A DNA stretch of 64,000 nt from ZC4RG30 sp046347045 (GCA_046347045.1 JAXMGX010000005.1:62001-126000), one strand, 5' to 3'. Counted from the stretch's first letter, positions 46,628-55,748 are shown. The notes: generated from the letters alone by a model not told the origin. Numbers and translations: made by a program.

Positions 46628-48280
46628 CTACTGCGTGCCGGCCTCGTCCAGCGGCACGCCGCGGGTCTCGGGCAGGAACAGTACTGCACACACTATGCTG
46701 ACCAGCGTGAAGAACAGCGGATACCAGAGACCTGCATTGATGTCGCCGCGCGCGGCCACCAGCGCGAAGGCGCTCACGGGCAGCAACCCACCCACCCAGC
46801 CCACGCCGATGTTGTAGGGGATGGACAGGGCCGTGTAGCGCACCTGGGTGGGAAACAGTTCGACCAGTGCCGCCGCCTGCGGACCATACAGCGCGGTGGA
46901 GGCCAGCATCATCACCAGCAGCACGCCCAGGATGGCGAGCGGTCTGGCGGCAGCGCGATCCGCAACCACGGGATAACCCGCAGCGGCCAATGCTTCACGC
47001 ATTTCGCGCCGCACGCGTTCCACCTCGGCCGGCGCATTGCCTGCGTCCGCGCTCCAGCCCGTAACCACCTGCGCACCGACGCGCAGCGTCGCGACGCTGG
47101 CATCGGGTCCGGCCGCCTCGTGCCGATAGGGCACGCCCGCGTCGGCCAGCGCGGTTCGCATCACGTCGCATGCCGACTGCAGCTTGCGCCGGCCCAGCGC
47201 ATCGAACTGCAGATGGCACTGCCCGCGCGGCGCGCTGACGGTGACCGGCGCGTTCTTCACCGCGGCGAGGAGCCCGGGATTGCCCCACTCGGTCATCAGG
47301 TTGAATGCAGGAAAATAGGCGGCCGCGGAGAGGATCATGCCCAGCAGCATCACCGGCTTTCGTCCCCAGCGGTCCGACAGCCAGCCGAAGAACACGTAGC
47401 CGCCGGACGAGAGGATGACGCCGGCCATCACCAGCTGGTTCACCAGACGCGCATCCATCTTCAACACGCGCTCGAGGAAGAACTGTGCGTAGAAATGCGC
47501 GGTGTACCAGACAGCGCCCTGGGCCAGCAGAATCGAGAACAGTGCGATGAAGAAGCGGCGCAGGTTGCGGCCGCGGAAGGCCTCCGACACCGGCGCCTTC
47601 GACAGCCGCATCTCGTCCTTCATCTTCTGGAAGGCGGGGCTCTCGGACAGGCGCATGCGTATCCACAGCGAGATGGCCAGCAGCACCGACGACATCAGGA
47701 AGGGCACGCGCCAACCCCAGGCCTGGAAGGCCGCTTCGCCCAGCAGCGTGCGCGTGGCCAGCACGATGGCGAGCGCAAGCAGCAGGCCCACCGCGGCGGT
47801 GGACTGGATCCAGCCGGTGAGCAGGCCGCGTCGCGCAGGGTGCGCGTGTTCGGCCACGTACACGGCTGCACCTCCGTATTCACCGCCCATGGCAAAACCC
47901 TGGATGATGCGGATGAGCACCAGCAGGACGGGCGCGGCCACGCCGATCGTTTCCATGCCCGGCAGCAGGCCGATGGCCATGGTCGATGCGCCCATCAGCA
48001 GGATGGTCTGGATGAAGGCGCGCTTGCGCCCGAAGCGGTCGCCGATGTAGCCGAACACCAGTGCGCCGAAGGGCCGCACGATGAAACCCGCGGCAAACGC
48101 ACCCAACGTGAAGATGAACCCGGCGCTGGCGCTGCCACTGGTGAAGCGCGCGGAAATGATCGATGCCAGCGTGCCGAACACGAAGAAGTCATACCACTCA
48201 AAGGCCGTGCCCGCCGAGGAGGCGGCCACGACCATCGCAGGGTTCACGCCGCCGTGCGGCGGCGTGTCGGCCTTGTCCAT
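46628..48280 (-). CDS. MFS metabolite:H+ symporter with large extra domain
   Basis: This is a 550-residue MFS carrier of the metabolite:H+ symporter group (ProP/ShiA-like). Typical motifs are GTAFEWYDFFVFG near the start, GYIGDRFGRKRA, EYGGAAVYVAEH and FGWLSDRWGRKP. Residues about 331-446, between two late helices, form a soluble insert with two cysteines (355 and 371), which lengthens the protein by about 115 residues over the usual size. By topology it should face the periplasm. The gene begins 3 bases after the NHL protein stop, so it belongs to the TBDR operon and probably imports the product of the exported enzymes. Confidence 0.87.
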   Translation of the reverse strand: MDKADTPPHGGVNPAMVVAASSAGTAFEWYDFFVFGTLASIISARFTSGSASAGFIFTLGAFAAGFIVRPFGALVFGYIGDRFGRKRAFIQTILLMGASTMAIGLLPGMETIGVAAPVLLVLIRIIQGFAMGGEYGGAAVYVAEHAHPARRGLLTGWIQSTAAVGLLLALAIVLATRTLLGEAAFQAWGWRVPFLMSSVLLAISLWIRMRLSESPAFQKMKDEMRLSKAPVSEAFRGRNLRRFFIALFSILLAQGAVWYTAHFYAQFFLERVLKMDARLVNQLVMAGVILSSGGYVFFGWLSDRWGRKPVMLLGMILSAAAYFPAFNLMTEWGNPGLLAAVKNAPVTVSAPRGQCHLQFDALGRRKLQSACDVMRTALADAGVPYRHEAAGPDASVATLRVGAQVVTGWSADAGNAPAEVERVRREMREALAAAGYPVVADRAAARPLAILGVLLVMMLASTALYGPQAAALVELFPTQVRYTALSIPYNIGVGWVGGLLPVSAFALVAARGDINAGLWYPLFFTLVSIVCAVLFLPETRGVPLDEAGTQ

Positions 48281-48283
48281 CGA

Positions 48284-49426
48284 TCAGCGCTTCGTCTTGC
48301 CTTCCGGGAACAGGCGCAGCTTGATCACACGCCAGTTGTTCATGTCGGCGATGAACAGCGTGTCTTCCGAAGGGCAGGCGATGGCGTGCGGCCAGTTGAA
48401 CTGGCCCATGCGGCGGCCCGAGGAACCCAGCGTGCCGAGGATCTTGCCATCCAGCGTCATCTTCACCAGGCGGCCGGGTTCGGCATCCATGGCCCACAGA
48501 TACTGCGGGGTGGTGGGCGAGATGCAGATGGTCCACGGCTCGGTCTGGTCGGGGCGCGTGGAGGGATCCTTCGGCAGGTTGCCGAACACCGGGTGGTGCG
48601 TCTTGTCGTACGGCGAGTTGATGAACAGGAAGCGCTTGAAATTGCCGTCGCGATCGAACACCTGGATGCGGCGATTGCCGCGGTCGGCCACGTAGATGTT
48701 GCCGTCGCGGTCGGCCTGCAGGTTGTGCGGGTTGTCGATGCTGTAGGGGTTCTCGTCGGCGTTCTTGCCGCTCTTGCCGTACTTGCCCCACGACGTGATC
48801 CAGTCGCCGTACTTGTTGTACTTCACGACGCGGGAGTTCACGTACCCGTCGCTGATGTAGATGTTGTCGTCCTGGTCCCAGGTGACGTCGGTGGGCGAAC
48901 CCAGCCAGCCATCGACCATGCGGGCCTCGGACTGCCTGGGATGCTCGATGTTGGTGGAATCGTAGCCCTCGGGACGACGACCCAGGTTCATCAGCACCTT
49001 GCCGTTCGGATCGAACTTGATCGCCGAGTCGGTGCCCTTGTCCACGATCCACAGGTTGTCGTACTTGTCGTAGCGGATCGAATGGCCGTAGCCCAGCGCA
49101 TAGACCTTCCTGCCGATTTCCTTGATGAACTTGCCGTTCTTGTCGAACAGCAGGATTTCGGTGGTGGCATTGCCGAACAGCGGACCGGTGGTGGCCGAAC
49201 CGGGATGGTTCAGCACGGCCACCTGCCCCTTGGAGTTCACTGCGACGCCCAGCACCTCGCCCAGGTTTTCCCCGGGCGGCAGCTTGATGAAGTCCTCGGC
49301 CTCGAACTTCATCACCGGCACGTTGCTGTTGTCGACGGCCGCGGTGCCCGGCACCTGCGCCAGCGCCACCAGCGACAGGGCTGCCAGCGCGCCGGCAACC
49401 AGAACCACCCCTGTTGTTCTCTTCAT
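48284..49426 (-). CDS. Exported NHL-repeat beta-propeller protein
   Basis: This is a 380-residue exported propeller protein with NHL repeats, similar in layout to peptidylglycine alpha-amidating lyase propellers. The signal peptide is TGVVLVAGALAALSLVALAQ. Repeat blades include GYGHSIRYDKYDNLWIVDKG, DQDDNIYISDGY, DRDGNIYVADRGNRRIQVFD and CPSEDTLFIADMNNWRVIKL. Enzyme activity is uncertain. It lies 21 bases after the TBDR gene and 3 bases before the MFS gene. Confidence 0.85.
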   Translation of the reverse strand: MKRTTGVVLVAGALAALSLVALAQVPGTAAVDNSNVPVMKFEAEDFIKLPPGENLGEVLGVAVNSKGQVAVLNHPGSATTGPLFGNATTEILLFDKNGKFIKEIGRKVYALGYGHSIRYDKYDNLWIVDKGTDSAIKFDPNGKVLMNLGRRPEGYDSTNIEHPRQSEARMVDGWLGSPTDVTWDQDDNIYISDGYVNSRVVKYNKYGDWITSWGKYGKSGKNADENPYSIDNPHNLQADRDGNIYVADRGNRRIQVFDRDGNFKRFLFINSPYDKTHHPVFGNLPKDPSTRPDQTEPWTICISPTTPQYLWAMDAEPGRLVKMTLDGKILGTLGSSGRRMGQFNWPHAIACPSEDTLFIADMNNWRVIKLRLFPEGKTKR

Positions 49427-49447
49427 TTTCGACCTCGACGTGGGTGA

Positions 49448-52054
49448 TCAGCGCCGGTACGCAACCTGCAAACCGACCTGGCGCGGAGTCGGCGCGGCGA
49501 CGGTCCTGCCGTACGTGTAGGTATTGTAGGTGCTGCAATCCGCATTGGTGCACGCCGAACGGCCGCCGAACCCGGCGCCCTTGGTTTCATCCGTGAGGTT
49601 CAGCGCGAACAAGCTGATGTCCAGCGAATTCCACTCGAGGCCGAGGCGCAGATTGATGTTCTTCTGCGCCGGAATCCTGCTGGAATCCGGCGAGAACTGC
49701 GCCGTGCCGGGCACCGCCGTGAGATAGCTGTCGAACCAGCGGTAGTCGACACGGGCATAGGCCTTGCCGACTGTGCCCAGTTCGAAGTCGTAGCGGGCGC
49801 CGGCGTCCACCGTCCACTTCGGCTGCGCGAACGCCTGTCCATCGGTGGCGATGGTGAGATTGCCGTTCCGCGATCCCGGTCCGCCCGGGATGATGAGCGA
49901 CGAGGTGTACTTCGATGTCGTGCTCGCCACGGCCGCGTTCAGCGTCAGGGCCCGCACGGGGCGCAGCTGGCCTTCCAGCTCCACGCCGCGGCTGCGCGCC
50001 TTGGGCACGTTGAACACGGCGCCGTCGCCGAGGAACAGGAAGGTCTGCACGTTCTTCCATTCCAGGTCGTACACCGCGGCATTGATCTGGGCACGACCAT
50101 CCCAGAACCCGGTCTTGCCGCCCAGCTCGTAGTTCCAGACGGTGTCCGACTCGTAGGTCTTCGGCAGCACCGCGGTGGTGAGGCTGTACTGCGCCAGCGA
50201 GCCGTCGGCCGCGGAGGTGAGCACCTGGTTCACGCCGCCGGCGCGGAAACCCTTGGCCGCGTTGGCATACATCAGGGTGTTCGGGGAGAAGAAGTACTGC
50301 AGCGAGAACTTGGGCGTGAAGGGAGTTTCCGAGATCTGTCCGCTGGTGCGCGCCTGGGCCGCGGAGCTGGTGCCACCGTTGGGTCCGTAGTTGGACTGCA
50401 CGAACGAGGTGGTGACGTAGCTGACGCGGGCACCAGTGCTCAAACGCCAGTGGTCGGAGAGCCGGAACGTCAGGTCGGCGAACGCCGCGTTCTCCACGTC
50501 CTGGATCGATTCATAGATGTTCGAGAAGAATCCGGCGAAGGGCACGCCATAGCGTTGCTGGATCGTGAGGCCCGAGAACTGCTGGAAGCCCTGGTCCGAA
50601 GTCTGGGCGTACTGCAGCACGCGCGCACGCGTGTTGGAGAAGTAGCCACCCACCACGTAGCTCACGCGGCGGTCCGGCGCCGATGCGAGGCGCACTTCCT
50701 GCGAGAACGCATTGCGGCGGTTGTTGGTGTTGGTCTCGATGAGCGCGCCGAGGCCGAGGCCATTGGGCACCGACGTCACGTTGGGATTGAAGCCCGAACC
50801 GGTGGGCACGTTGATGGTCGGCAGGCCGGGCGTGACGATGTGCGCGGTGCCCGGATGCACGAACAACGTGATGGGGAAGTTCTGCGGACTCTGTCCCGTG
50901 CTCGTGTCCTGCGTGAACGACGTGACGGCGGTGAACGTCTGTCCGCCGCTTAGGTTCCAGTTGAAGATGGCGCTGCCGATCTGCATGTCGCTGCGGGTCG
51001 GCGTCGGTCCCAGCACCAGCGACTGGAAGCGCTTCAGGTTGAACGGGCCCACGGTGTAGCCGGGCGCGATGTACGCGGTGGGGTTCCCGGTGCAGGCCAC
51101 CGCCGGCAGCACGGCAGGCGGGGTCAGGAAGGCGCGCGCCGGCACCGGCAGCGAGAGAATGTATCCCCTGTTGAAGCACACCGGGTCGACCATCAGCCTG
51201 CCGGGTTCGGAGAGGTTGTAGCCGTTGCCGAGGTGATCGGTTTCATCCCGCGACTTCAGGTACGACAGCGTGAGATCGGTGTTCTCGGTGGGCGCCCAAG
51301 TGAGAGCCACGCGTCCCGTGCGAATCTTGCCGTTGTTGGCGTTCTCGTCGTAGATATTGCCGTTGCGGTAATCGGTGAGATCGATGTAACCGCCGGTCTT
51401 GCGCGCGAAAACGCTGGCGCGGAAGCCCAGCTTGTTCTGCACGATGGGCCCGCCGAAGGCGACGCCGGCCTCGTAGGTGGGATCTCCGCCCTTGGTGTCC
51501 ATCCACTGCGCGCGGCCGTAGGTGGAGTATTCCGTGAGGCTGGGACGCGCCTGGATGTAGCGGATGGTGCCGCCTTCCGAACCGCCGCCGAACAGCGTTC
51601 CCTGCGGGCCGCGCAGCACCTCCACGCGCTCCAGGTCGAACAGCGGCGGCACCGGCGTGCCGTTCTGCGCGCCGAAGGAACCCGCGGCGCGCTTGGCCAG
51701 CGAGGTTTCATCCACGTAGAAGCCGGTGGTGGCGGCGGTGGCGCTCTGCTGACGGATGCCGCGGATGGCGACCGTGACATTGCCCGACGCTTCGCGGCCG
51801 GACAGCCTCAGGCCCGGAACCGTGGCCTGCAGGTCGGAGATGCTCTGGATGCCCTGCTGGTCCAGCGCCTTCTGCGTCTGGGCGGTGACCGCCAGCGCCA
51901 CGCGGTTCACCGTGTCGCTCTGGCGGGTCGCGGTGATGACCACTTCCTCCAGCGTGTCGCTTTCGCTCTGCGCAGCGAGAGCCGGCTGCGAAAGCGCGCC
52001 GACCACGGCGGCAGAAGACAGGATGACGCGAACACTTCGACGGATCGAATGCAC
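49448..52054 (-). CDS. TonB-dependent receptor (uptake module 2)
   Basis: This is an 868-residue outer-membrane TBDR starting at a GTG (52054) close behind AAGGGGG. A signal peptide ends SQPALAAQ. The TonB box region is LEEVVITATRQSDTVNRVA, the plug has VPGLRLSGREASGNVTVAIR and RGPQGTLFGGGSEGGTIRYI, and the barrel ends with VGLQVAYRR, a basic rather than aromatic last residue, which is less usual. It is of the FecA/sphingomonad catabolic kind. It opens the operon TBDR, NHL, MFS, amidohydrolase, whose promoter contains three operator-like dyads. Confidence 0.92.
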   Translation of the reverse strand: MHSIRRSVRVILSSAAVVGALSQPALAAQSESDTLEEVVITATRQSDTVNRVALAVTAQTQKALDQQGIQSISDLQATVPGLRLSGREASGNVTVAIRGIRQQSATAATTGFYVDETSLAKRAAGSFGAQNGTPVPPLFDLERVEVLRGPQGTLFGGGSEGGTIRYIQARPSLTEYSTYGRAQWMDTKGGDPTYEAGVAFGGPIVQNKLGFRASVFARKTGGYIDLTDYRNGNIYDENANNGKIRTGRVALTWAPTENTDLTLSYLKSRDETDHLGNGYNLSEPGRLMVDPVCFNRGYILSLPVPARAFLTPPAVLPAVACTGNPTAYIAPGYTVGPFNLKRFQSLVLGPTPTRSDMQIGSAIFNWNLSGGQTFTAVTSFTQDTSTGQSPQNFPITLFVHPGTAHIVTPGLPTINVPTGSGFNPNVTSVPNGLGLGALIETNTNNRRNAFSQEVRLASAPDRRVSYVVGGYFSNTRARVLQYAQTSDQGFQQFSGLTIQQRYGVPFAGFFSNIYESIQDVENAAFADLTFRLSDHWRLSTGARVSYVTTSFVQSNYGPNGGTSSAAQARTSGQISETPFTPKFSLQYFFSPNTLMYANAAKGFRAGGVNQVLTSAADGSLAQYSLTTAVLPKTYESDTVWNYELGGKTGFWDGRAQINAAVYDLEWKNVQTFLFLGDGAVFNVPKARSRGVELEGQLRPVRALTLNAAVASTTSKYTSSLIIPGGPGSRNGNLTIATDGQAFAQPKWTVDAGARYDFELGTVGKAYARVDYRWFDSYLTAVPGTAQFSPDSSRIPAQKNINLRLGLEWNSLDISLFALNLTDETKGAGFGGRSACTNADCSTYNTYTYGRTVAAPTPRQVGLQVAYRR

Positions 52055-52106
52055 CAGGCCCCCTTCGCGCGCGTTTGTTGCGCGTCATTTTGTTCAGGTC
52101 AGGAAT

Positions 52107-52178
52107 AATTCCTGTACGTAGGAAATGTATAGCACCATTTCCCAGCGATGGGAATAAGAATTCCTGTGATTGGGATTT
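52107..52178 (-). promoter_or_regulatory. TBDR promoter with three operator-like dyads (site C)
   Basis: On the minus strand -35 TTCCCA (52154-52149), 17 bases, -10 TATACA (52131-52126). Dyad C1 (52107-52126, AATTCC-N8-GGAAAT) lies on the start region, C2 (52137-52156, ATTTCC-N8-GGAATA) covers the -35 and spacer, and C3 (52159-52178, AATTCC-N8-GGATTT) lies upstream. All keep the 8-base spacer of dyads A and B. This is the layout of a multiply occupied repressor site. Confidence 0.65.
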
Positions 52179-52222
52179 CGTGTCTAGACAACGAATCCCG
52201 GGCGATGCGAACCCGTGGATGA

Positions 52223-53779
52223 CTAGCGCACGGGCTGTGCGATCGGCCCGCTGGTGTCGTACTGCACCGGACAGCCGAACACGGGCACGCCCGCGGCCAT
52301 CTGCTTCGCGCAGAAATCCTGCGCGGCCAGCATCTGTCGCTGGATGTTGGCGAGAGTGGTCTCTATCGAGAGCCCGCCGTTGGGCCCGTGCACCGCGACG
52401 TTCAAACGCGGCTGCAGTCCATAGGCCTTGAGGTTGGCGTTGAGTGCATTGGCCCACCAATGCCAGGTCCATTCGGCGTCGCCCATGTCGCCTTCCATCA
52501 TGATGCGCGCGGCAGGCAGATAGGCGAACACGGCATTGGCCATGTGCGAGTGGCCCAGCACGTGGTAGATCTCCAGGCGCTGGGCCTTGTCTTCCAGCAC
52601 CAGCTTTTCGTCCACCGGAGTGAAGACCAGCGGATGCGGGCTCCTGGCGAGTTCGTCCGGAAACACGACAGCGGGGCGCGCGACCATCTCGCGGAAGATG
52701 GCTTCGTTGCCGCGATGCGAGATCACGGCGAGGCCGCGCGAAACGGCTGCGCGCAGGCCGGCCGTGTGGTCGAAGTGATGATGGGTGACGATGAGCTGCG
52801 TCACCTGCTTGCCGGCAACCAGCTTGTTGGCCGCGTCCAGCCTCGCCAGGGTTGCCGCGGCGCTGCCATTGGCTTCGAACATCACCAGATGATCGGCGAA
52901 CTCGATGATGGGTCCGCCGTTGTTGTTGCCGACGCGCACATCCCACACTCCCTTCGCCAGCGGCGTGACGGTGACGGCGGGTGCGGTGGTTGACGCCGCG
53001 GCAGCGGTCGGTGCGGAAGTCGCTGGCGCAATCGCGGGCATCTGCGCCGCGGGGACATTCAACCGGTAGGAGTCGACCTGGAACATCAGCGTCACCTGGT
53101 TGCGCCAGTCGATGCGGTTCATCAACCCATAGGGAAGCATCACGCCATCCTGCGGCACGTATCCGGTGAAATACGCAGTAACCGCCACGTCGCCCAGATT
53201 GGCATGCGGCGCCACGCGGCGCGTCCACGCCGGCAGGTGCGTCACCGCATCCACACCCATCATCACCGGCGTGCCGGCGGCGGTGACGAACTGCAGCACG
53301 GGCTGGCCTTCTTCAACGGTCACGCTGCCCAGCCTTGCACCCGACTCCATTGCTGCCCGCACCGCCGGCAGCGGATGATCGAGCAGCTCCGCGCCCGACT
53401 GCTGCGAGGATGCACGGTTCCAGTTCAGGCCAAAGGGCGCGGCGAACGGAAACATCGGCGCGCGCCGCTGCTGCAACACTGCGCGATGCGATCCAAGATC
53501 GATGCTTCGCTGGGCATCGGCGATGGCGCGCCACTTCGGCGGCGAATTCAGGTCGGCGGTGATGTTGCCGCCCCCGTCCATGTAGGCGTCCTGCCCGAAC
53601 CCCGTGTAGACCAGCGTATCGACGCGTTGCAGCCGCTCGCGTCCACCCATTGCGCTGATGACCTGTTCCAGCAGGCCGGTGGCGGGTGTTGCCTGCGCGA
53701 TCGCCACCGCCGCAGGCAGCACTGCGCCCACGCCGGCCAGCAACGCACCGGCAAGCACGGTCCACGGATTCATCTTCAT
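52223..53779 (-). CDS. Exported two-domain MBL-fold hydrolase
   Basis: This is a 518-residue exported protein. The ATG at 53779 overlaps the upstream stop (ATGA) and gives a signal peptide (VLAGALLAGVGAVLPAAVA). Residues about 30-280 form an N-terminal domain containing VISAMGGRERLQRVDTLVYT, similar to outer-membrane lipoprotein-sorting-like domains; an Ala/Thr linker follows; residues about 310-500 are an MBL domain with VTHHHFDHTAG, LGHSHMANAVF and EGDMGDAEW. The MBL domain resembles SoxH/quinoprotein-relay relatives. Substrate unknown. It ends the three-gene operon NTF2-like, unknown propeller-type, MBL. Confidence 0.83.
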   Translation of the reverse strand: MKMNPWTVLAGALLAGVGAVLPAAVAIAQATPATGLLEQVISAMGGRERLQRVDTLVYTGFGQDAYMDGGGNITADLNSPPKWRAIADAQRSIDLGSHRAVLQQRRAPMFPFAAPFGLNWNRASSQQSGAELLDHPLPAVRAAMESGARLGSVTVEEGQPVLQFVTAAGTPVMMGVDAVTHLPAWTRRVAPHANLGDVAVTAYFTGYVPQDGVMLPYGLMNRIDWRNQVTLMFQVDSYRLNVPAAQMPAIAPATSAPTAAAASTTAPAVTVTPLAKGVWDVRVGNNNGGPIIEFADHLVMFEANGSAAATLARLDAANKLVAGKQVTQLIVTHHHFDHTAGLRAAVSRGLAVISHRGNEAIFREMVARPAVVFPDELARSPHPLVFTPVDEKLVLEDKAQRLEIYHVLGHSHMANAVFAYLPAARIMMEGDMGDAEWTWHWWANALNANLKAYGLQPRLNVAVHGPNGGLSIETTLANIQRQMLAAQDFCAKQMAAGVPVFGCPVQYDTSGPIAQPVR

Positions 53780-55197
53780 TTGCGCGGCTCCTTGCTGAAG
53801 TCGAACAGGTCTTCCTCGGCAGGCTTCTGCATGCCTTTTTCCCAGTATTTTTCCCAGATCTGCGCCCACGGACGGCCGTACATGTCCGGCACCTCGAAGG
53901 GGATCACGCGGCCTGGCGTCAGTGGCGTGGCGGTGCCCTCCACCGGGTAGATGGTCTGGATGCATTCGGTGAACACGATGGGATTCACCTCGGCGTCGGC
54001 GAAATCCGCCCGCTTGTCCATGCGTTCGACGATGCGGATGGGCTCCACCAGCGCCTCGGGGTCATAGAGGATGGCCTCATGGCTGAGGCCGGTGAACTTG
54101 CCGGCTGCATCGTGCAGCGGCGTGTAGATCTCGATCGACTGCATCTTGCCCGAGTGCTCGAAGGCGGTATGCGAAGTCCACGCCTGGATGTTCGAGGTCC
54201 AGGTGATGAGCGTGTCGTGGTCCCAGAAGCCGATGGTTTCGCCATACCAGCGCGGCACCTGCTCGCCCAGGTGCGGCACGGGTCCGTCCATGCGGAACGA
54301 ACGGCCCACATGGATGTTGGTGACGAAGTTCTTCGCGCCACTCATGTAGACCTGCACCATCTGCGGCGTGACCATCACCTGGCGGTCGTAGGCCGCCCAT
54401 TCGTGCCAGCGGCGCATGAAGCCCTCGGGCCAGCAGTACTGCGAAGGCCACATCGGCTTGTTGGTGTGGCCGTGGTGGTAGGTTTCCTGCACCAGGCGCT
54501 GCCTGTACGTATCGGTGAGCAGCGACAGCACCGTGGGCACCTGCACCTTGTACATGGTGATCCAGTTGTCGTTGCGCGGACTGAAACGCGGCTGGCGATA
54601 CACGCCGTTCCATTCATCGAGCAGCGTGGCCCCCGTGTGCACCGTGGGTCCGCCCCGCCGGCGCGTCTCGGCCAGCAATGCCTCGTAGTGCGCCTGTGCG
54701 GTGCGGAAGGGATAAGGGCTGACGATGGATCGCCGCGGATAGCCGCGGTTGCAGTATCCCCAGGGTGCCGACGCTGGAGGATCCTTGCCGATGGCACCAC
54801 CAGCCGCACCCGCCCACAGCGTTTCGATGGCCACGAGGCTGTTGCAGCGGAAGTAACGTGGATCACTCCACAGCGCGCGATCGGCGTAGAAATCCTTCGT
54901 GGTGAACAGATCGTGCGGCAGGGGCTGGATGCCCGCGGGCTTCTGCCCCGCCGGCGCGGCGCCAATGAAGGCGCCACTGCGCTGCAGGGTGGCGCCCACG
55001 GGCTCGAAGGTGTTGATGTCGTCGGTCAGCGGCGCGGCCCGCCCGACACTGGTGAAGCCGATGTCGGGCAGTTGCTGTGCGGTGGCCGTGCCCCACGGCA
55101 TGGACAAGGTGACGGCAATGGCGGCGGTTGCGGCCGCTTGCAGGCGGGCGCGCCTCCCGCTCTTTCCCGCTGCCGACCGACGCCGCGAGAGCATCAC
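53776..55197 (-). CDS. Exported protein of unknown function, distant GHWEGDTLVV family member
   Basis: This is a 473-residue exported protein (start GTG 55197 or ATG 55194, both overlapping the upstream stop). A long basic signal has AAATAAIAVTLSMPWGTATA. The N-terminal 300 residues contain many Trp, Tyr and His and the block WPSQYCWPEGFMRRWHEW. Near residue 320 lies GETIGFWDHDTLITWTSN followed by FEHSGKMQSIEIYTP and a YDPEALVEP segment. This matches, position by position, the second conserved block of the shorter unknown family (G-D-S-x-G-H-W-E-G-D-T-L-V-V, HS, E, DP). I infer it is a diverged, enlarged member. Confidence 0.65.
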   Translation of the reverse strand: MMLSRRRSAAGKSGRRARLQAAATAAIAVTLSMPWGTATAQQLPDIGFTSVGRAAPLTDDINTFEPVGATLQRSGAFIGAAPAGQKPAGIQPLPHDLFTTKDFYADRALWSDPRYFRCNSLVAIETLWAGAAGGAIGKDPPASAPWGYCNRGYPRRSIVSPYPFRTAQAHYEALLAETRRRGGPTVHTGATLLDEWNGVYRQPRFSPRNDNWITMYKVQVPTVLSLLTDTYRQRLVQETYHHGHTNKPMWPSQYCWPEGFMRRWHEWAAYDRQVMVTPQMVQVYMSGAKNFVTNIHVGRSFRMDGPVPHLGEQVPRWYGETIGFWDHDTLITWTSNIQAWTSHTAFEHSGKMQSIEIYTPLHDAAGKFTGLSHEAILYDPEALVEPIRIVERMDKRADFADAEVNPIVFTECIQTIYPVEGTATPLTPGRVIPFEVPDMYGRPWAQIWEKYWEKGMQKPAEEDLFDFSKEPRK

Positions 55198-55748
55198 CGT
55201 CCCCCGAACCCGAGCTGCTTGCCCAGCTCGCCATTGCCTTGTTCGATGGTGATTTCACGCCGCTGGATGCGCCATTCGCCCTTCTGCTTCGCGTAACGGT
55301 CGGTGTAGCGCGAGATGCTGAGAATGGCGGGACCAATGTCGCCCTTCTTCACCACCGTGGTCACGTAGCAGGTGCCGGTGGCGGTGTCCTTGCCCGTGAG
55401 GGTGATCTGCGCATTGCTGATCAGGTGCCGCATGATCGAGGTGGTCTTGCCGCCCGGCGCGGGCTCGTTGCCGAAGCGCTCATGGTCACGACGGGCTTGC
55501 GCCATCAACGCCTCGCGACCCTTGACCACGGCGGGCCCGCCGGCTGCAACGGCAATCTCGCCATCGGCGGTGAACAGGTCCGCGTACTGCTCCGGAGTGC
55601 CCGAGTCATGCACAAGGCCATATCGGTCCATGAGCTCGCGGATCAGCGTGCGGTCGGCGATGGCCTGCAGGGAATCCGCCGCAGGAATCGCGGCCGGAGC
55701 AGCGAGCAACAGGAGGACGACAAAAATCCTCGAGGTGGGAATTTTCAA
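55194..55748 (-). CDS. Exported NTF2/SnoaL-like protein
   Basis: This is a 184-residue exported NTF2-like protein. The best start is a TTG at 55748, about 10 bases after AGGAG, giving a signal peptide (RIFVVLLLLAAPAAIPAA). The fold shows IADRTLIRELMDRYGLVHDS, the pocket strand DLFTADGEIAV, KGREALMAQARRDHE and a final RISRYTDRYAKQKGEW-like strand pair, placing it with SnoaL_4-type putative dehydratases or cyclases. It opens the minus-strand operon that runs to 52223 and is divergent from the third unknown pair. Confidence 0.8.
   Translation of the reverse strand: MKIPTSRIFVVLLLLAAPAAIPAADSLQAIADRTLIRELMDRYGLVHDSGTPEQYADLFTADGEIAVAAGGPAVVKGREALMAQARRDHERFGNEPAPGGKTTSIMRHLISNAQITLTGKDTATGTCYVTTVVKKGDIGPAILSISRYTDRYAKQKGEWRIQRREITIEQGNGELGKQLGFGGR
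55724..55743. promoter_or_regulatory. Weaker operator-like dyad D near the divergent start at 55.75 kb
   Basis: AAATCC-N8-GGAATT differs at one base from the dyad found at sites A-C and keeps the 8-base spacer. It lies 57 bases before the DUF6152-like gene at 55800 but inside the first codons of the NTF2-like gene if the TTG start is right. It may extend the regulon to this pair of operons or be chance. Confidence 0.35.

Noticed and set aside
46592..49447. A 951-codon open frame on the plus strand
   Set aside because: It is antisense to the NHL and MFS genes, whose protein motifs are clear; the translation is His/Arg/Gly-rich shadow sequence typical of GC-rich DNA.
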